Below the pieces are notes generated by a model that had not been told where the DNA came from, searched no databases, and saw only the letters and a list, made by a program, of their open reading frames with translations. 10,007 nt of DNA from NCBI GenBank assembly GCA_020434375.1, contig JAGRAY010000056.1, positions 1 through 10,007 of the forward strand. Direction: 5' to 3'. A program made the translations under genes and the position numbers. Shown piece by piece: positions 1 through 6,426 of the stretch; within the stretch, counting starts at the first letter, position 1, and each line of letters begins with the position of its first letter. Source of the stretch: Bdellovibrionales bacterium. Its GTDB lineage: Bacteria > Bdellovibrionota_G > JALEGL01 > JAGRAY01.

Positions 1-2535
1 CACGAAGATGGTAAAAACGTTACTCACAAAACCATTGAAAGCCTTCTTAACTGGGACCCAAAGGCAGAGCCTCATGAAGAAATTTCGTTTACCCCCGCAA
101 GAGTTCTTTTACAAGATTATACTGGCGTGCCAGCTATCGTAGACTTGGCTGCTATGCGTGACGCCATTATTAAACTTGGTGCGCCTGCCTCAGACATCAG
201 TCCACTTGAACCCGTTGAGCTCGTTATTGATCACTCTGTACAGGTGGACAAGTTTGGGGGCCCAAAGTCACTTGAGCAAAACACTCAAATTGAATTTGAA
301 CGCAATAAAGAACGCTACGAGTTTCTCAAGTGGGGGCAAACTGCTTTTTCAAACTTTAAGGTAGTGCCGCCCAGCATGGGAATTGTACACCAAGTAAATC
401 TTGAGTTTTTAGGTCGCGTTGTGATGACCAAAAGTACTGAGGGCGAAACGTTGATTTATCCAGACACGCTGGTAGGCACCGACTCTCACACAACCATGAT
501 CAATGGCTTAGGAATTCTTGGTTGGGGTGTTGGCGGCATCGAAGCGGAAGCCTGTATGCTTGGACAACCCACGGCAATGTTACTTCCACAAGTGGTTGGG
601 TTCGAATTTAACGGGAAACTAAAACCTGGCGTTACTGCGACCGATCTTGTTTTAACAGTTACACAGATCCTTCGACAAAAAGGCGTCGTTGGAAAATTTG
701 TTGAGTTTTTTGGGAAAGGATTGGAATCTTTGTCACTGGCAGACCGTGCCACTGTAGCTAATATGTCCCCTGAGTATGGTGCTACTTGCGGCATATTTCC
801 AGTGGATCACAAAACCCTCGACTATTTAAAGCTAACCGCTCGAAGTGAACATCAAATAGAACTCATTGAAACTTACATGATCGAGCAAGGTTTATTTTAT
901 GATGCCTCAAGGCCCTCGGCAGAATACAGCGACACACTGGCGCTTGATCTGGGGGATGTTGAACCCAGCCTTGCAGGTCCCAAACGCCCGCAAGATCGTC
1001 TTAGTTTTTCGGGAGTGAAAACTACCACACAAAATGCCCTTGAAAACCGTGACAAAAACGCAAGCGTCAAAGTCACAACCAATAACCAAACTTTTGAACT
1101 TCGACACGGCGCAACTATCATAGCAGCCATCACGAGTTGCACGAATACATCGAATCCATCAGTTTTACTTGCAGCGGGTCTCCTTGCTAAAAAAGCGGTT
1201 GAAAAAGGTTTAAAAGTTCCTCCTTGGGTTAAAACCAGTCTTGCACCTGGATCCCGCGTAGTTACACAATATCTTAAGGTCACCGGACTTTCTGAATTTT
1301 TGGATCAACTAGGTTTTAATACCGTTGGATATGGTTGCACCACTTGCATTGGAAATAGTGGCCCCATTGACGAAAATATTTCAAAAGCCATCGACCAAAA
1401 CAATCTTGTCGTCGCGGCAGTTCTGAGTGGAAATCGCAATTTTGAAGGGCGCGTGCACCCAAAATCGCGCGTGAATTATTTGGCCTCACCTCCGTTGGTA
1501 GTTGCCTATGCGCTGGCAGGCACAACAGATATTGATCTTTCAAGCCAAGCCCTTGGTAGGGATCAAAATAACCAACCCATTTACTTAAAAGATCTTTGGC
1601 CTTCACCTGACGACATTTTGCAAGCTATGAAATCCATCAATGCTGAAATGTTTAAAAAAGTCTACGCAGATGTATTTGAAGGAGATGAACTATGGAAGGC
1701 AATCCAACAAAAAACATCAGAAACCTATCCGTGGGATAAGTCATCAACCTATATTCAACATCCTCCCTATTTTGTCGATATGAAGCCTGACGCCGAAACA
1801 GTGACTGATATAAAGGACGCTAAAGTATTAGCCCTCCTGGAAGACAGCATTACAACTGATCATATTTCACCTGCGGGAGCTATCCCTCCTGAAAGTGCTG
1901 CAGCAAGATACCTTCAGAATCACGGTATTCTGCCCAAGGATTTTAATTCCTTTGGATCCAGGCGTGGAAACCACGAAGTCATGGTTCGCGGCACCTTTGG
2001 AAATATTCGCCTAAAAAACCAATTGGTCCCAGGTGTGGAGGGCAGCTTTACAAAACACATCCCATCAGGAAAACAAATGCTCATTTTTGATGCGTCAGAA
2101 AAATACAAAGTGACGAAAACACCATTGATTATTTTGGCGGGCAAAGAATATGGGTCTGGATCTTCCAGAGATTGGGCTGCTAAAGGCCCAAAGCTTCTAG
2201 GCGTAAGAGCAGTCATCGCACAAAGCTATGAACGCATTCACCGTTCGAACCTCATTGGCATGGGTATTTTGCCTCTACAGTTTAAATCTGGAGAATCCTG
2301 GAAGAGTCTAGGGCTTAGCGGTTTTGAAGACTACAACATTATAGGTATCGAAAAGCATATTGAGACCTTTCAAAAAGGACAGTCGCTTTTAGTCAAAGCA
2401 AGGAGTGACAAAGGCGAGGAAAAGTCGTTTGAAGCAATCAGCCGTATTGATACGCCCATGGAGGCTGTTTACTTTAAAAACGATGGCATTTTAACTTATG
2501 TTCTTAGACAAATGGCAAAGAGGAGAAAAGCATGA
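1..2535 (+). CDS. acnA: Aconitate hydratase, AcnA type (5'-truncated by window edge)
   Basis: Interconverts citrate and isocitrate through cis-aconitate in the TCA cycle; a cytoplasmic [4Fe-4S] enzyme of the AcnA/IRP1 branch. The frame is open from base 1, so the start lies upstream. 844 codons are visible against about 890 in the family, so roughly 50 residues are missing; a GTG at 127 is internal, because the preceding codons already match the family (ARVLLQDYTGVPA). The three cluster-ligand cysteines are present: one in ITSCTNTSNP (codon at 1138) and two in GYGCTTCIGNSGP (codons at 1336 and 1345). The substrate-binding region GTDSHTTMINGLG is at about 478-516. The C-terminal swivelling domain carries the catalytic Ser-Ser-Arg in GSGSSRDW (codons 2161-2169) and YERIHRSNLIGMG. 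No frameshift or lost active-site residue is seen. The stop overlaps the rhodanese start (ATGA), suggesting translational coupling. The family assignment is essentially certain. Confidence 0.97.
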   Translation, partial: HEDGKNVTHKTIESLLNWDPKAEPHEEISFTPARVLLQDYTGVPAIVDLAAMRDAIIKLGAPASDISPLEPVELVIDHSVQVDKFGGPKSLEQNTQIEFERNKERYEFLKWGQTAFSNFKVVPPSMGIVHQVNLEFLGRVVMTKSTEGETLIYPDTLVGTDSHTTMINGLGILGWGVGGIEAEACMLGQPTAMLLPQVVGFEFNGKLKPGVTATDLVLTVTQILRQKGVVGKFVEFFGKGLESLSLADRATVANMSPEYGATCGIFPVDHKTLDYLKLTARSEHQIELIETYMIEQGLFYDASRPSAEYSDTLALDLGDVEPSLAGPKRPQDRLSFSGVKTTTQNALENRDKNASVKVTTNNQTFELRHGATIIAAITSCTNTSNPSVLLAAGLLAKKAVEKGLKVPPWVKTSLAPGSRVVTQYLKVTGLSEFLDQLGFNTVGYGCTTCIGNSGPIDENISKAIDQNNLVVAAVLSGNRNFEGRVHPKSRVNYLASPPLVVAYALAGTTDIDLSSQALGRDQNNQPIYLKDLWPSPDDILQAMKSINAEMFKKVYADVFEGDELWKAIQQKTSETYPWDKSSTYIQHPPYFVDMKPDAETVTDIKDAKVLALLEDSITTDHISPAGAIPPESAAARYLQNHGILPKDFNSFGSRRGNHEVMVRGTFGNIRLKNQLVPGVEGSFTKHIPSGKQMLIFDASEKYKVTKTPLIILAGKEYGSGSSRDWAAKGPKLLGVRAVIAQSYERIHRSNLIGMGILPLQFKSGESWKSLGLSGFEDYNIIGIEKHIETFQKGQSLLVKARSDKGEEKSFEAISRIDTPMEAVYFKNDGILTYVLRQMAKRRKA

Positions 2536-2849
2536 AACAGATAACGGTGAAAGATTTAAAAGACAAATTGGATCAAAAAGATGATTTCCTGCTTTTAGAT
2601 GTTCGTGAAGCCTTCGAACGTGACATTTGTAAACTTGAACCAGACACTCATATTCCAATGAATGAAATTCAATCGCGCTACGGCGATTTACCAACAGACA
2701 AACCCATCGTCGTTTATTGTCGAAGTGGTCAACGGAGCATGAATGTCTGCAATTATCTTGAAACCCAGGGCTTTGAAGATGTTACAAATCTTCAAGGAGG
2801 TATTTTAGCCTGGGCCGACGAAATTGATCCAACACTTGAAAAGTACTAA
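2532..2849 (+). CDS. Single-domain rhodanese-like protein
   Basis: A 105-residue stand-alone rhodanese domain of the GlpE/PspE size class, with no signal peptide, hence probably cytoplasmic. Rhodaneses move sulfane sulfur from donors such as thiosulfate to thiol acceptors through a persulfide on the active-site cysteine. The N-terminal CH2-like motif FLLLDVREAFERD is at residues 19-31. The active-site loop CRSGQRS starts at Cys63, after PIVVYC, and the closing LQGGILAWADE matches the usual rhodanese ending. The six-residue loop is the sulfur-transferase type rather than the longer loop of Cdc25/arsenate-reductase relatives. The start ATG overlaps the aconitase stop by four bases, with AGGAGA at 2521-2526 as ribosome site. 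Co-translation with an Fe-S enzyme hints at a link to sulfur or cluster supply, but that is inference; the acceptor is unknown. Confidence 0.93.
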   Translation: MKQITVKDLKDKLDQKDDFLLLDVREAFERDICKLEPDTHIPMNEIQSRYGDLPTDKPIVVYCRSGQRSMNVCNYLETQGFEDVTNLQGGILAWADEIDPTLEKY

Positions 2850-2861
2850 AACTCGCCAATA

Positions 2862-2888
2862 GAAGCAGGTTTCGACGTAACTTGCTTT
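2862..2888 (+). repeat. Imperfect inverted repeat between rhodanese and OMP gene
   Basis: The arms AAGCAGGTT (2863-2871) and AACTTGCTT (2879-2887) pair over nine positions, one of them G-T. A further wobble pair at 2862/2888 closes the stem around a seven-base loop, TCGACGT. The element starts 12 bases after the rhodanese stop and ends three bases before a perfect TATAAT. It could be a weak terminator for acnA-rhodanese (the following tract TTATCTATAATTTT is only partly T-rich) or an operator covering the -35 region of the next gene. The sequence alone does not decide. Confidence 0.5.
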
Positions 2889-2897
2889 ATCTATAAT
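2870..2897 (+). promoter_or_regulatory. Putative sigma70 promoter for the OMP gene
   Basis: A perfect -10 TATAAT lies at 2892-2897. The -35 is poor: TTTCGA at 2870-2875 gives a 16-base spacer and matches three of six positions. Transcription would start near 2904, leaving an untranslated leader of about 50 bases with a small hairpin, TTCTGC-ACGA-GCAGAG (2916-2931). A weak -35 embedded in an inverted repeat is compatible with regulation by an activator or repressor. Confidence 0.5.
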
Positions 2898-2941
2898 TTT
2901 CGATATGGTCGAGCCTTCTGCACGAGCAGAGAATTTAATTT

Positions 2942-2949
2942 AAGGAGGA
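2942..2949 (+). promoter_or_regulatory. Strong Shine-Dalgarno site of the OMP gene
   Basis: AAGGAGGA is almost the full anti-16S complement and sits six bases before the ATG at 2956. It fixes that start and suggests high translation, as expected for an abundant outer-membrane protein. Confidence 0.85.
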
Positions 2950-2955
2950 TTTTTA

Positions 2956-3516
2956 ATGAAAAAGAGCATATTCGCAATTGCATTTGCTTTAGTTGCTTCA
3001 TCAGCCATGGCCGATGAAGGTATGATGTCGACCGACAGCAAGTATAGACTTGGTGTTGATTTTGGCATTCCTTATTTTTTGACAGCCGACGGTAATAAAG
3101 TGAATGACCGTGGCAACATGAACCTTGGTGTTGATGGTCGATACTTTGTGACCGAAAACATGAATGTTGGCGGTCGCTTCAGCTATGACCTTGAAGACAG
3201 TAATGGATTCCGTCAGATCGCTGTGGCCCCTGGCGTGCAGTACCACTGGATGCCTGGCGAAACCTTCGTACCTTACGTACGTGGTGACCTTCCGGTCATT
3301 ATTCAAGGTGCTGCAAATAGCGTAGCCCAAGATGACAAATTCGACTTTGGTATCTCTGCAGGTGCCGGCGTCGCTTGGAACCTTGGAAACACGATTGGCG
3401 TTGAGAATCTCTCGATTCGATACGACTTCAACCTTGGCTACACCTTTGGTATTTCTGATGCCGTACCAGTTCTCGGCTTAGAATTCGCCAAGGTAGGCGT
3501 AGACTACAGATTCTAA
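2956..3516 (+). CDS. Small outer-membrane beta-barrel protein
   Basis: A 186-residue precursor, probably folded in the outer membrane. Residues 1-19 form a typical Sec signal peptide (KK, then a hydrophobic core, then SSAMA), with cleavage expected before Asp20. The mature part alternates polar and apolar residues with many Gly and aromatic residues in strand-like blocks, for example YRLGVDFGIPYF (30-41), NLGVDGRYFV (56-65) and NVGGRFSYDL (70-79). It ends in KVGVDYRF; a C-terminal Phe is the usual recognition signal for the Bam complex. About 165 mature residues would suit an eight-stranded OmpX/OmpA-like barrel. No peptidoglycan-binding domain is present. The gene has its own promoter-like sequence, a strong ribosome site and a strong terminator, so it looks monocistronic and highly expressed. 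The exact family and any pore or adhesion role cannot be told from the sequence. Confidence 0.85.
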   Translation: MKKSIFAIAFALVASSAMADEGMMSTDSKYRLGVDFGIPYFLTADGNKVNDRGNMNLGVDGRYFVTENMNVGGRFSYDLEDSNGFRQIAVAPGVQYHWMPGETFVPYVRGDLPVIIQGAANSVAQDDKFDFGISAGAGVAWNLGNTIGVENLSIRYDFNLGYTFGISDAVPVLGLEFAKVGVDYRF

Positions 3517-3539
3517 ACTAACTATTATTTAGTTTGAGT

Positions 3540-3567
3540 AAAAAAGGAGGCTTCGGCCTCCTTTTTT
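3540..3567 (+). terminator. Rho-independent terminator after the OMP gene
   Basis: A perfect 12-bp stem has arms AAAAAAGGAGGC (3540-3551) and GCCTCCTTTTTT (3556-3567) around a stabilising TTCG loop. The descending arm ends in T6, followed by TATATTTT. It starts 24 bases after the OMP stop. The A-run on the other side makes it potentially active on the minus strand too, but no minus-strand gene reaches it. Confidence 0.95.
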
Positions 3568-3621
3568 ATATTTTCATCTTTGAACACCAGCTTGCCACGT
3601 AAGGCAACTCCCATAAAGCAC

Positions 3622-3651
3622 TTGCAACATATATAATAAATTAAATATAAG
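3622..3651 (+). promoter_or_regulatory. Candidate promoter inside the gene-free region
   Basis: TTGCAA (3622-3627, four of six consensus -35 positions) and TATAAG (3646-3651, five of six -10 positions) are 18 bases apart. A start near 3658 would fall just before the long hairpin. The surroundings are very AT-rich, including another TATAAT at 3632-3637, so chance matches are easy. Confidence 0.3.
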
Positions 3652-3664
3652 TTGAAACACCAAA

Positions 3665-3738
3665 GTAAGTTTTGGAAGTTGCCTACTGGCTCCGTCGCTA
3701 CGCTCCAAGTCGCCATACGTCAATCTTCCAAAATTTAT
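3665..3738. repeat. Long imperfect inverted repeat with GC-rich tip
   Basis: The core arms TTTTGGAAG (3670-3678) and CTTCCAAAA (3725-3733) match perfectly. Outward, 3665-3669 pairs with 3734-3738 using two G-T pairs. Inward, TTG (3679-3681) pairs with CAA (3721-3723) past one bulged T. That gives 17 pairs in all. A further arm AGTTGA/TCAACT (3650-3655 with 3745-3750) may extend it. The tip at 3682-3720 is clearly richer in G+C than the flanks and contains TGGC/GCCA (3687-3690, 3712-3715). The architecture resembles REP/MITE-like elements or an RNA hairpin. Confidence 0.55.
3709..3725 (+). repeat. Direct repeat, copy 1
   Basis: This copy and the one at 3836-3852 share GTCGNNATACGTCANTC, 14 of 17 bases identical, with starts 127 bases apart. 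This copy overlaps the descending arm of the long hairpin. Confidence 0.45.
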
Positions 3739-3753
3739 GCTGTATCAACTAAA

Positions 3754-3787
3754 ACTTCAAATATAGTATTTTAAGTTCAATTTTTTT
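3754..3787 (+). terminator. Weak AT-rich terminator-like hairpin
   Basis: The arms ACTTCAAATA (3754-3763) and TATTTTAAGT (3767-3776) pair at nine of ten positions around the loop TAG. Four bases later comes T7 (3781-3787). The stem has almost no G+C and the T-run is offset, so termination would be inefficient if real. Its value is mainly as a possible 3' end for the candidate small RNA. Confidence 0.3.
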
Positions 3788-3835
3788 AATGAATTTTTAG
3801 CAAAAACCCAATCGTAATACTTGCCTTTACGTTTC

Positions 3836-3852
3836 GTCGTGATACGTCATTC
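3836..3852 (+). repeat. Direct repeat, copy 2 (upstream of orphan gene pair)
   Basis: This is the second copy of GTCGNNATACGTCANTC. It ends 21 bases before the ATG at 3874 and 11 bases before the GGAGGAA ribosome site, so it sits where an operator or leader element for the following gene pair would be. No clear -35/-10 pair was found for that gene. Confidence 0.4.
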
Positions 3853-3873
3853 AAGGCACTGAGGGAGGAAACA

Positions 3874-4602
3874 ATGTTCGGCAAAAAAGTCTTATGGATG
3901 ATATTGATCTTAGCTTTTACGCTCTCAACCACCACACCCACAATTGCTCAAAACGAAGTCATTGATGAGAGAAGTCTTCAGCTGGCTCAATTTCAAAGGA
4001 TACAAGAAGACCTACTGGATGCTCTAGATTCGGGTGCTCTAGGCGCGACAGATAAGTTAATGGGCCAATTAGCATCATGCAATAGTGCACTTGAAGCTTA
4101 CAATAATGCAATTAATCGCCGTAGTTTAGTGGCCGGAGGTATTGGTACGATCGGCACTTTTCTTCTTGGAACAGGAATTGGCGTCTGGACAGGTAACGGT
4201 TACTTGTCATTTAAAATTTCGGAATATAGTCCATTGGTTGGTTTACTCATCGTTTTAGGAATAAGAGCTTTTTATAAAGTAGACACCATTGACCAACCAA
4301 ATGTCATCGCGTGGACGAGTGCTTCATCCGATGAGAGACATGTCATTATAGCAGGATTTGTCCTCGACCGAGCAAAGTTACAAGATCTCTCAAACGTATC
4401 TATTGTAACATCTGGTGTAACATCTAATGTAACACCTGGCGAAAGTGAAAGAAAAAGCAAGCTGGTCAAAACAACAACCGGCAAAGGCGAATCGAAACAA
4501 GCATCGTACCAAATCGGCAATGAGTGGCTGCAATCAGAACATGAACAGTTAAACTGTGAGTTAGAAGATCTGCTGGCAAAATATGACTGCAACCAGTATT
4601 AA
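3874..4602 (+). CDS. Unrecognised exported/membrane protein (first of pair)
   Basis: I do not recognise this 242-residue protein. The ATG is well supported by GGAGGAA at 3864-3870. Residues 1-25 form a signal peptide or N-terminal anchor (lysines, then WMILILAF, then TIA before Gln26), so the protein should reach the periplasm or membrane. A helical, charged stretch follows (26-80). Next are two hydrophobic segments: a glycine-rich one at about 84-107 (LVAGGIGTIGTFLLGTGIGV) and a second at about 119-134. The rest (135-242) is soluble and Ser/Thr/Lys-rich, with a VTSG-type tandem repeat at 178-189 and a Cys-containing helical tail (Cys228, Cys239). The GxxxG-like segment suits membrane helix packing. 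The next gene begins 29 bases downstream on the same strand, so the two are probably co-transcribed. No catalytic motif is seen; the function is unknown. Confidence 0.8.
   Translation: MFGKKVLWMILILAFTLSTTTPTIAQNEVIDERSLQLAQFQRIQEDLLDALDSGALGATDKLMGQLASCNSALEAYNNAINRRSLVAGGIGTIGTFLLGTGIGVWTGNGYLSFKISEYSPLVGLLIVLGIRAFYKVDTIDQPNVIAWTSASSDERHVIIAGFVLDRAKLQDLSNVSIVTSGVTSNVTPGESERKSKLVKTTTGKGESKQASYQIGNEWLQSEHEQLNCELEDLLAKYDCNQY
4404..4439 (+). repeat. 12-bp tandem repeat, three copies, in coding sequence
   Basis: The units TGTAACATCTGG, TGTAACATCTAA and TGTAACACCTGG follow without gaps. Twelve is a multiple of three, so copy-number change would add or remove four residues (V-T-S/P-G/N) without a frameshift. 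The array lies in the soluble C-terminal part of the first orphan protein. Confidence 0.85.
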
Positions 4603-4631
4603 CTGAACACAAAGCTGTTTCAGGACGAGCT

Positions 4632-5723
4632 GTGAAATTTGAAAAACAAAATGGCTTTGTACTTCTGAGTACGTTGTTTTTTCTAACCCACGTCACGATC
4701 GCTATGGCTCAAGATGCTCAACAATCTCTACTTCGGCTCGGTATTTTTCCTTTTGACGACTCGGCGCCAAATAGCCAATTTTACATTGACATGGAGGCTG
4801 GGCCTGAAAATCTTGTCGTTTATGATTGGGTCCCACTTAAAAACGGTGAAAATCCCTTGAGTTCACAAACAGCTACCAGACAAATGTATGGAAAACTATA
4901 TCAATGGGTTCCTCAAATTCGAACGTATTACAAATACAGACTCTGCGATAAAATCAAGCGACGAAAAAGCAAAGAATCATCTCTTCCCAAATGGATTGAT
5001 TATGAAAAACTTTCAAGGGAATCCACTGTGCTGTGGCAAATAGCTGACGATATTTCTTGCTACCTGTTTGCAGAAGATCGATTTTACTACCTTGATCCAT
5101 CTATGGATCAACTTCTTCATCTAGATGATTTGTTGGGTGATGTCTTGGTTGTTGGTTATGCGGGTGGTATTGCCTTATTTGCAGGTGTTAGCATTTTTGG
5201 ATCAGCAGCTTCTGAAACATCCATTCAGTGGCTTTGGCAACTTAAACAAGGTGCGCTGTCAATTGGCACAGGTTCCCTTGCTCATCAATACATTGTACCT
5301 TTGTTAGACGAAAACATTCTTCATTCGAGCTCTTTTGAATGGCTAGATTGGATTTCTGTTGCATATCACAAGAACACCCAGGAAGCGACAAGCTATGCTG
5401 TGCTTTCTGGTCAGGCAATCATTCACTCGCCTGTGATTGGTCGATACTATCTCAAAGCTGGTGCGGATATTTTGGATCTCCAAAAAAAGATGAGACATTT
5501 TTTTGTCGAGAAACCTGAAGAATGGGCATCAGAAGTAAAAACATACGTTCCATCGGCATTATCCAAGGAGTCATGCGGAGAGCATGTCAACCTTACATAC
5601 CATCCAAACGCATTGACTGAAGCAACATCTCGGTTCTCAACTCTGATTAATGCATTTTTCCAAGAAGTTTGGAAAGCAGCTCAGTCGGACTACATGATCA
5701 AAGGCACTATTTTGGTCGATTAG
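4632..5723 (+). CDS. Unrecognised exported/membrane protein (second of pair)
   Basis: A 363-residue protein of unknown family. The GTG at 4632 is preceded by AGGA (4622-4625) at six bases' distance. From this start the protein opens with a good signal peptide (residues 1-26: charged start, FVLLSTLFFL core, AMA before Gln27), which supports the choice. The mature N-terminal part (27-165) is rich in aromatic and charged residues, with a basic cluster KIKRRKSKE at 107-115. A glycine- and alanine-rich hydrophobic stretch at about 170-194 (VLVVGYAGGIALFAGVSIFG) looks like a membrane helix. The C-terminal 170 residues are mixed helical, with KAGADILDLQKKM near 275-287. Cysteines occur at 105, 143 and 315. 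It resembles the preceding protein in having a leader plus a Gly-rich central hydrophobic segment, and the two are probably co-expressed. No enzyme motif was seen. Confidence 0.8.
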   Translation: MKFEKQNGFVLLSTLFFLTHVTIAMAQDAQQSLLRLGIFPFDDSAPNSQFYIDMEAGPENLVVYDWVPLKNGENPLSSQTATRQMYGKLYQWVPQIRTYYKYRLCDKIKRRKSKESSLPKWIDYEKLSRESTVLWQIADDISCYLFAEDRFYYLDPSMDQLLHLDDLLGDVLVVGYAGGIALFAGVSIFGSAASETSIQWLWQLKQGALSIGTGSLAHQYIVPLLDENILHSSSFEWLDWISVAYHKNTQEATSYAVLSGQAIIHSPVIGRYYLKAGADILDLQKKMRHFFVEKPEEWASEVKTYVPSALSKESCGEHVNLTYHPNALTEATSRFSTLINAFFQEVWKAAQSDYMIKGTILVD

Positions 5724-5847
5724 ATTGAAAAAAGTGTTCGCATAAATTTCTCAAAGCCCGCAAAGACGTCTTCGTTGATAAGCAAGAAAAAGCATAGGCA
5801 ATTATATTGAGGTAATGTTTCCGTATTCTCTGCGCGGCATTGAATTG

Positions 5848-6417
5848 TCAGTCTACAATCACCTGTATATTCGCTTGGTCGACCAAAAGGTCGAGCATTT
5901 TTTTGACGCGCTCCGCAAGATCTAGCTTTCGAGTTTCTGAAATCAAAGCTCCTTCAACCTCGTTTCGAATCATCGTGAGCATTTGGTTGCGATCTTCTGG
6001 TGTAATTCGATTCAAGAAAGTGTCATTCTCAAATAAAAATCGATGATTCAAATCCAAAGAGAGAATTTCAGGTTCGGGTAATGTTAACGCTATATTGTTT
6101 TTTGAATAAATCTGTATATTTGCCTTCTTAAGATCGTAACCTATGAGCGCGTGCCCTTCTGTCATTATCAAACTTTTCTGCCTAGTAAATGGCAGCGTCA
6201 TGCTCATCATTCGAAGATTATCTTTGTTAACTTCAAAGACCTGAGAAACCTGAATGTCTAATAGCGCAAGCTTTAAAACTTCTTGAACAAAGGTGGTTAA
6301 TTTAGAGCTTTCAATTCTCTGGCGGTCCACATCTGTCTTAGCTTTCCATAAAAACCCTGAAATAATGGCTAAAATGACGATGCTTGCCAGAAGAAAAGAC
6401 CTTATAAATGCTTTCAT
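5848..6417 (-). CDS. DUF4230 family membrane-anchored protein
   Basis: A 189-residue protein with one N-terminal membrane helix (about residues 7-24, after MKAFIRS) and a soluble domain probably outside the inner membrane. The middle carries the DUF4230 (PF14014) pattern: a beta-rich GYDLKKANIQIYSKNNIAL (93-111) running into LPEPEIL (113-119). It is followed by a charged helical tail with EDRNQM, EGALISETRKL and RVKKMLDLL (141-178). The length is typical of the family, whose function is unknown. The start ATG is supported by the membrane helix beginning immediately after it; the next Met is far inside. A weak AAGG lies four bases upstream on the minus strand. It is divergent from yggX with only 30 bases between starts. 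Its 3' end faces the orphan pair across 124 bases with no clear terminator. Confidence 0.85.
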   Translation of the reverse strand: MKAFIRSFLLASIVILAIISGFLWKAKTDVDRQRIESSKLTTFVQEVLKLALLDIQVSQVFEVNKDNLRMMSMTLPFTRQKSLIMTEGHALIGYDLKKANIQIYSKNNIALTLPEPEILSLDLNHRFLFENDTFLNRITPEDRNQMLTMIRNEVEGALISETRKLDLAERVKKMLDLLVDQANIQVIVD

Positions 6418-6426
6418 AAGACCTTG

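Larger units (their letters stand above)
3658..3787 (+). ncRNA. Candidate small RNA (structured intergenic transcript)
   Basis: No convincing protein is encoded here. Three elements follow in the right order for a stand-alone small RNA of about 130 nt: a promoter-like pair at 3622-3651, a long imperfect stem at 3665-3738 with a GC-rich tip, and an AT hairpin at 3754-3776 followed by T7. The G-T pairs in the long stem preserve RNA pairing but not a DNA palindrome. It matches no RNA family I recognise and is not a tRNA. It could instead be the long leader of the gene starting at 3874, or a decayed repeat element. Confidence 0.25.

Noticed and set aside
897..1283. 128-residue open frame on the minus strand inside aconitase
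   Set aside because: It is antisense to the highly conserved aconitase core, has no ribosome site, and its composition follows from the overlying codons.
3001..3330. 109-residue open frame antisense to the OMP gene
   Set aside because: The plus-strand frame has a signal peptide, a strong ribosome site, a terminator and a barrel ending; the antisense frame has none of these.
3525..3716. 63-residue minus-strand frame in the intergenic region
   Set aside because: It reads through the strong terminator hairpin and half of the long palindrome, its product is of biased composition, and no clear ribosome site precedes it.
3570..3873. tRNA, CRISPR or insertion-sequence remnant in the gene-free region
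   Set aside because: There is no cloverleaf or CCA end, no regularly spaced repeats (only one 17-bp repeat in two copies), and no transposase fragment in any frame.
5763..5772. AAGACGTCTT palindrome between the convergent genes
   Set aside because: It is a short 10-base palindrome without a T-run or a second copy; such matches are expected by chance.
5844..5859. ATTGT-CAGTCT-ACAAT at the 3' end of the DUF4230 gene as a terminator
   Set aside because: The five-base AT-rich arms have no T-run downstream on the minus strand.
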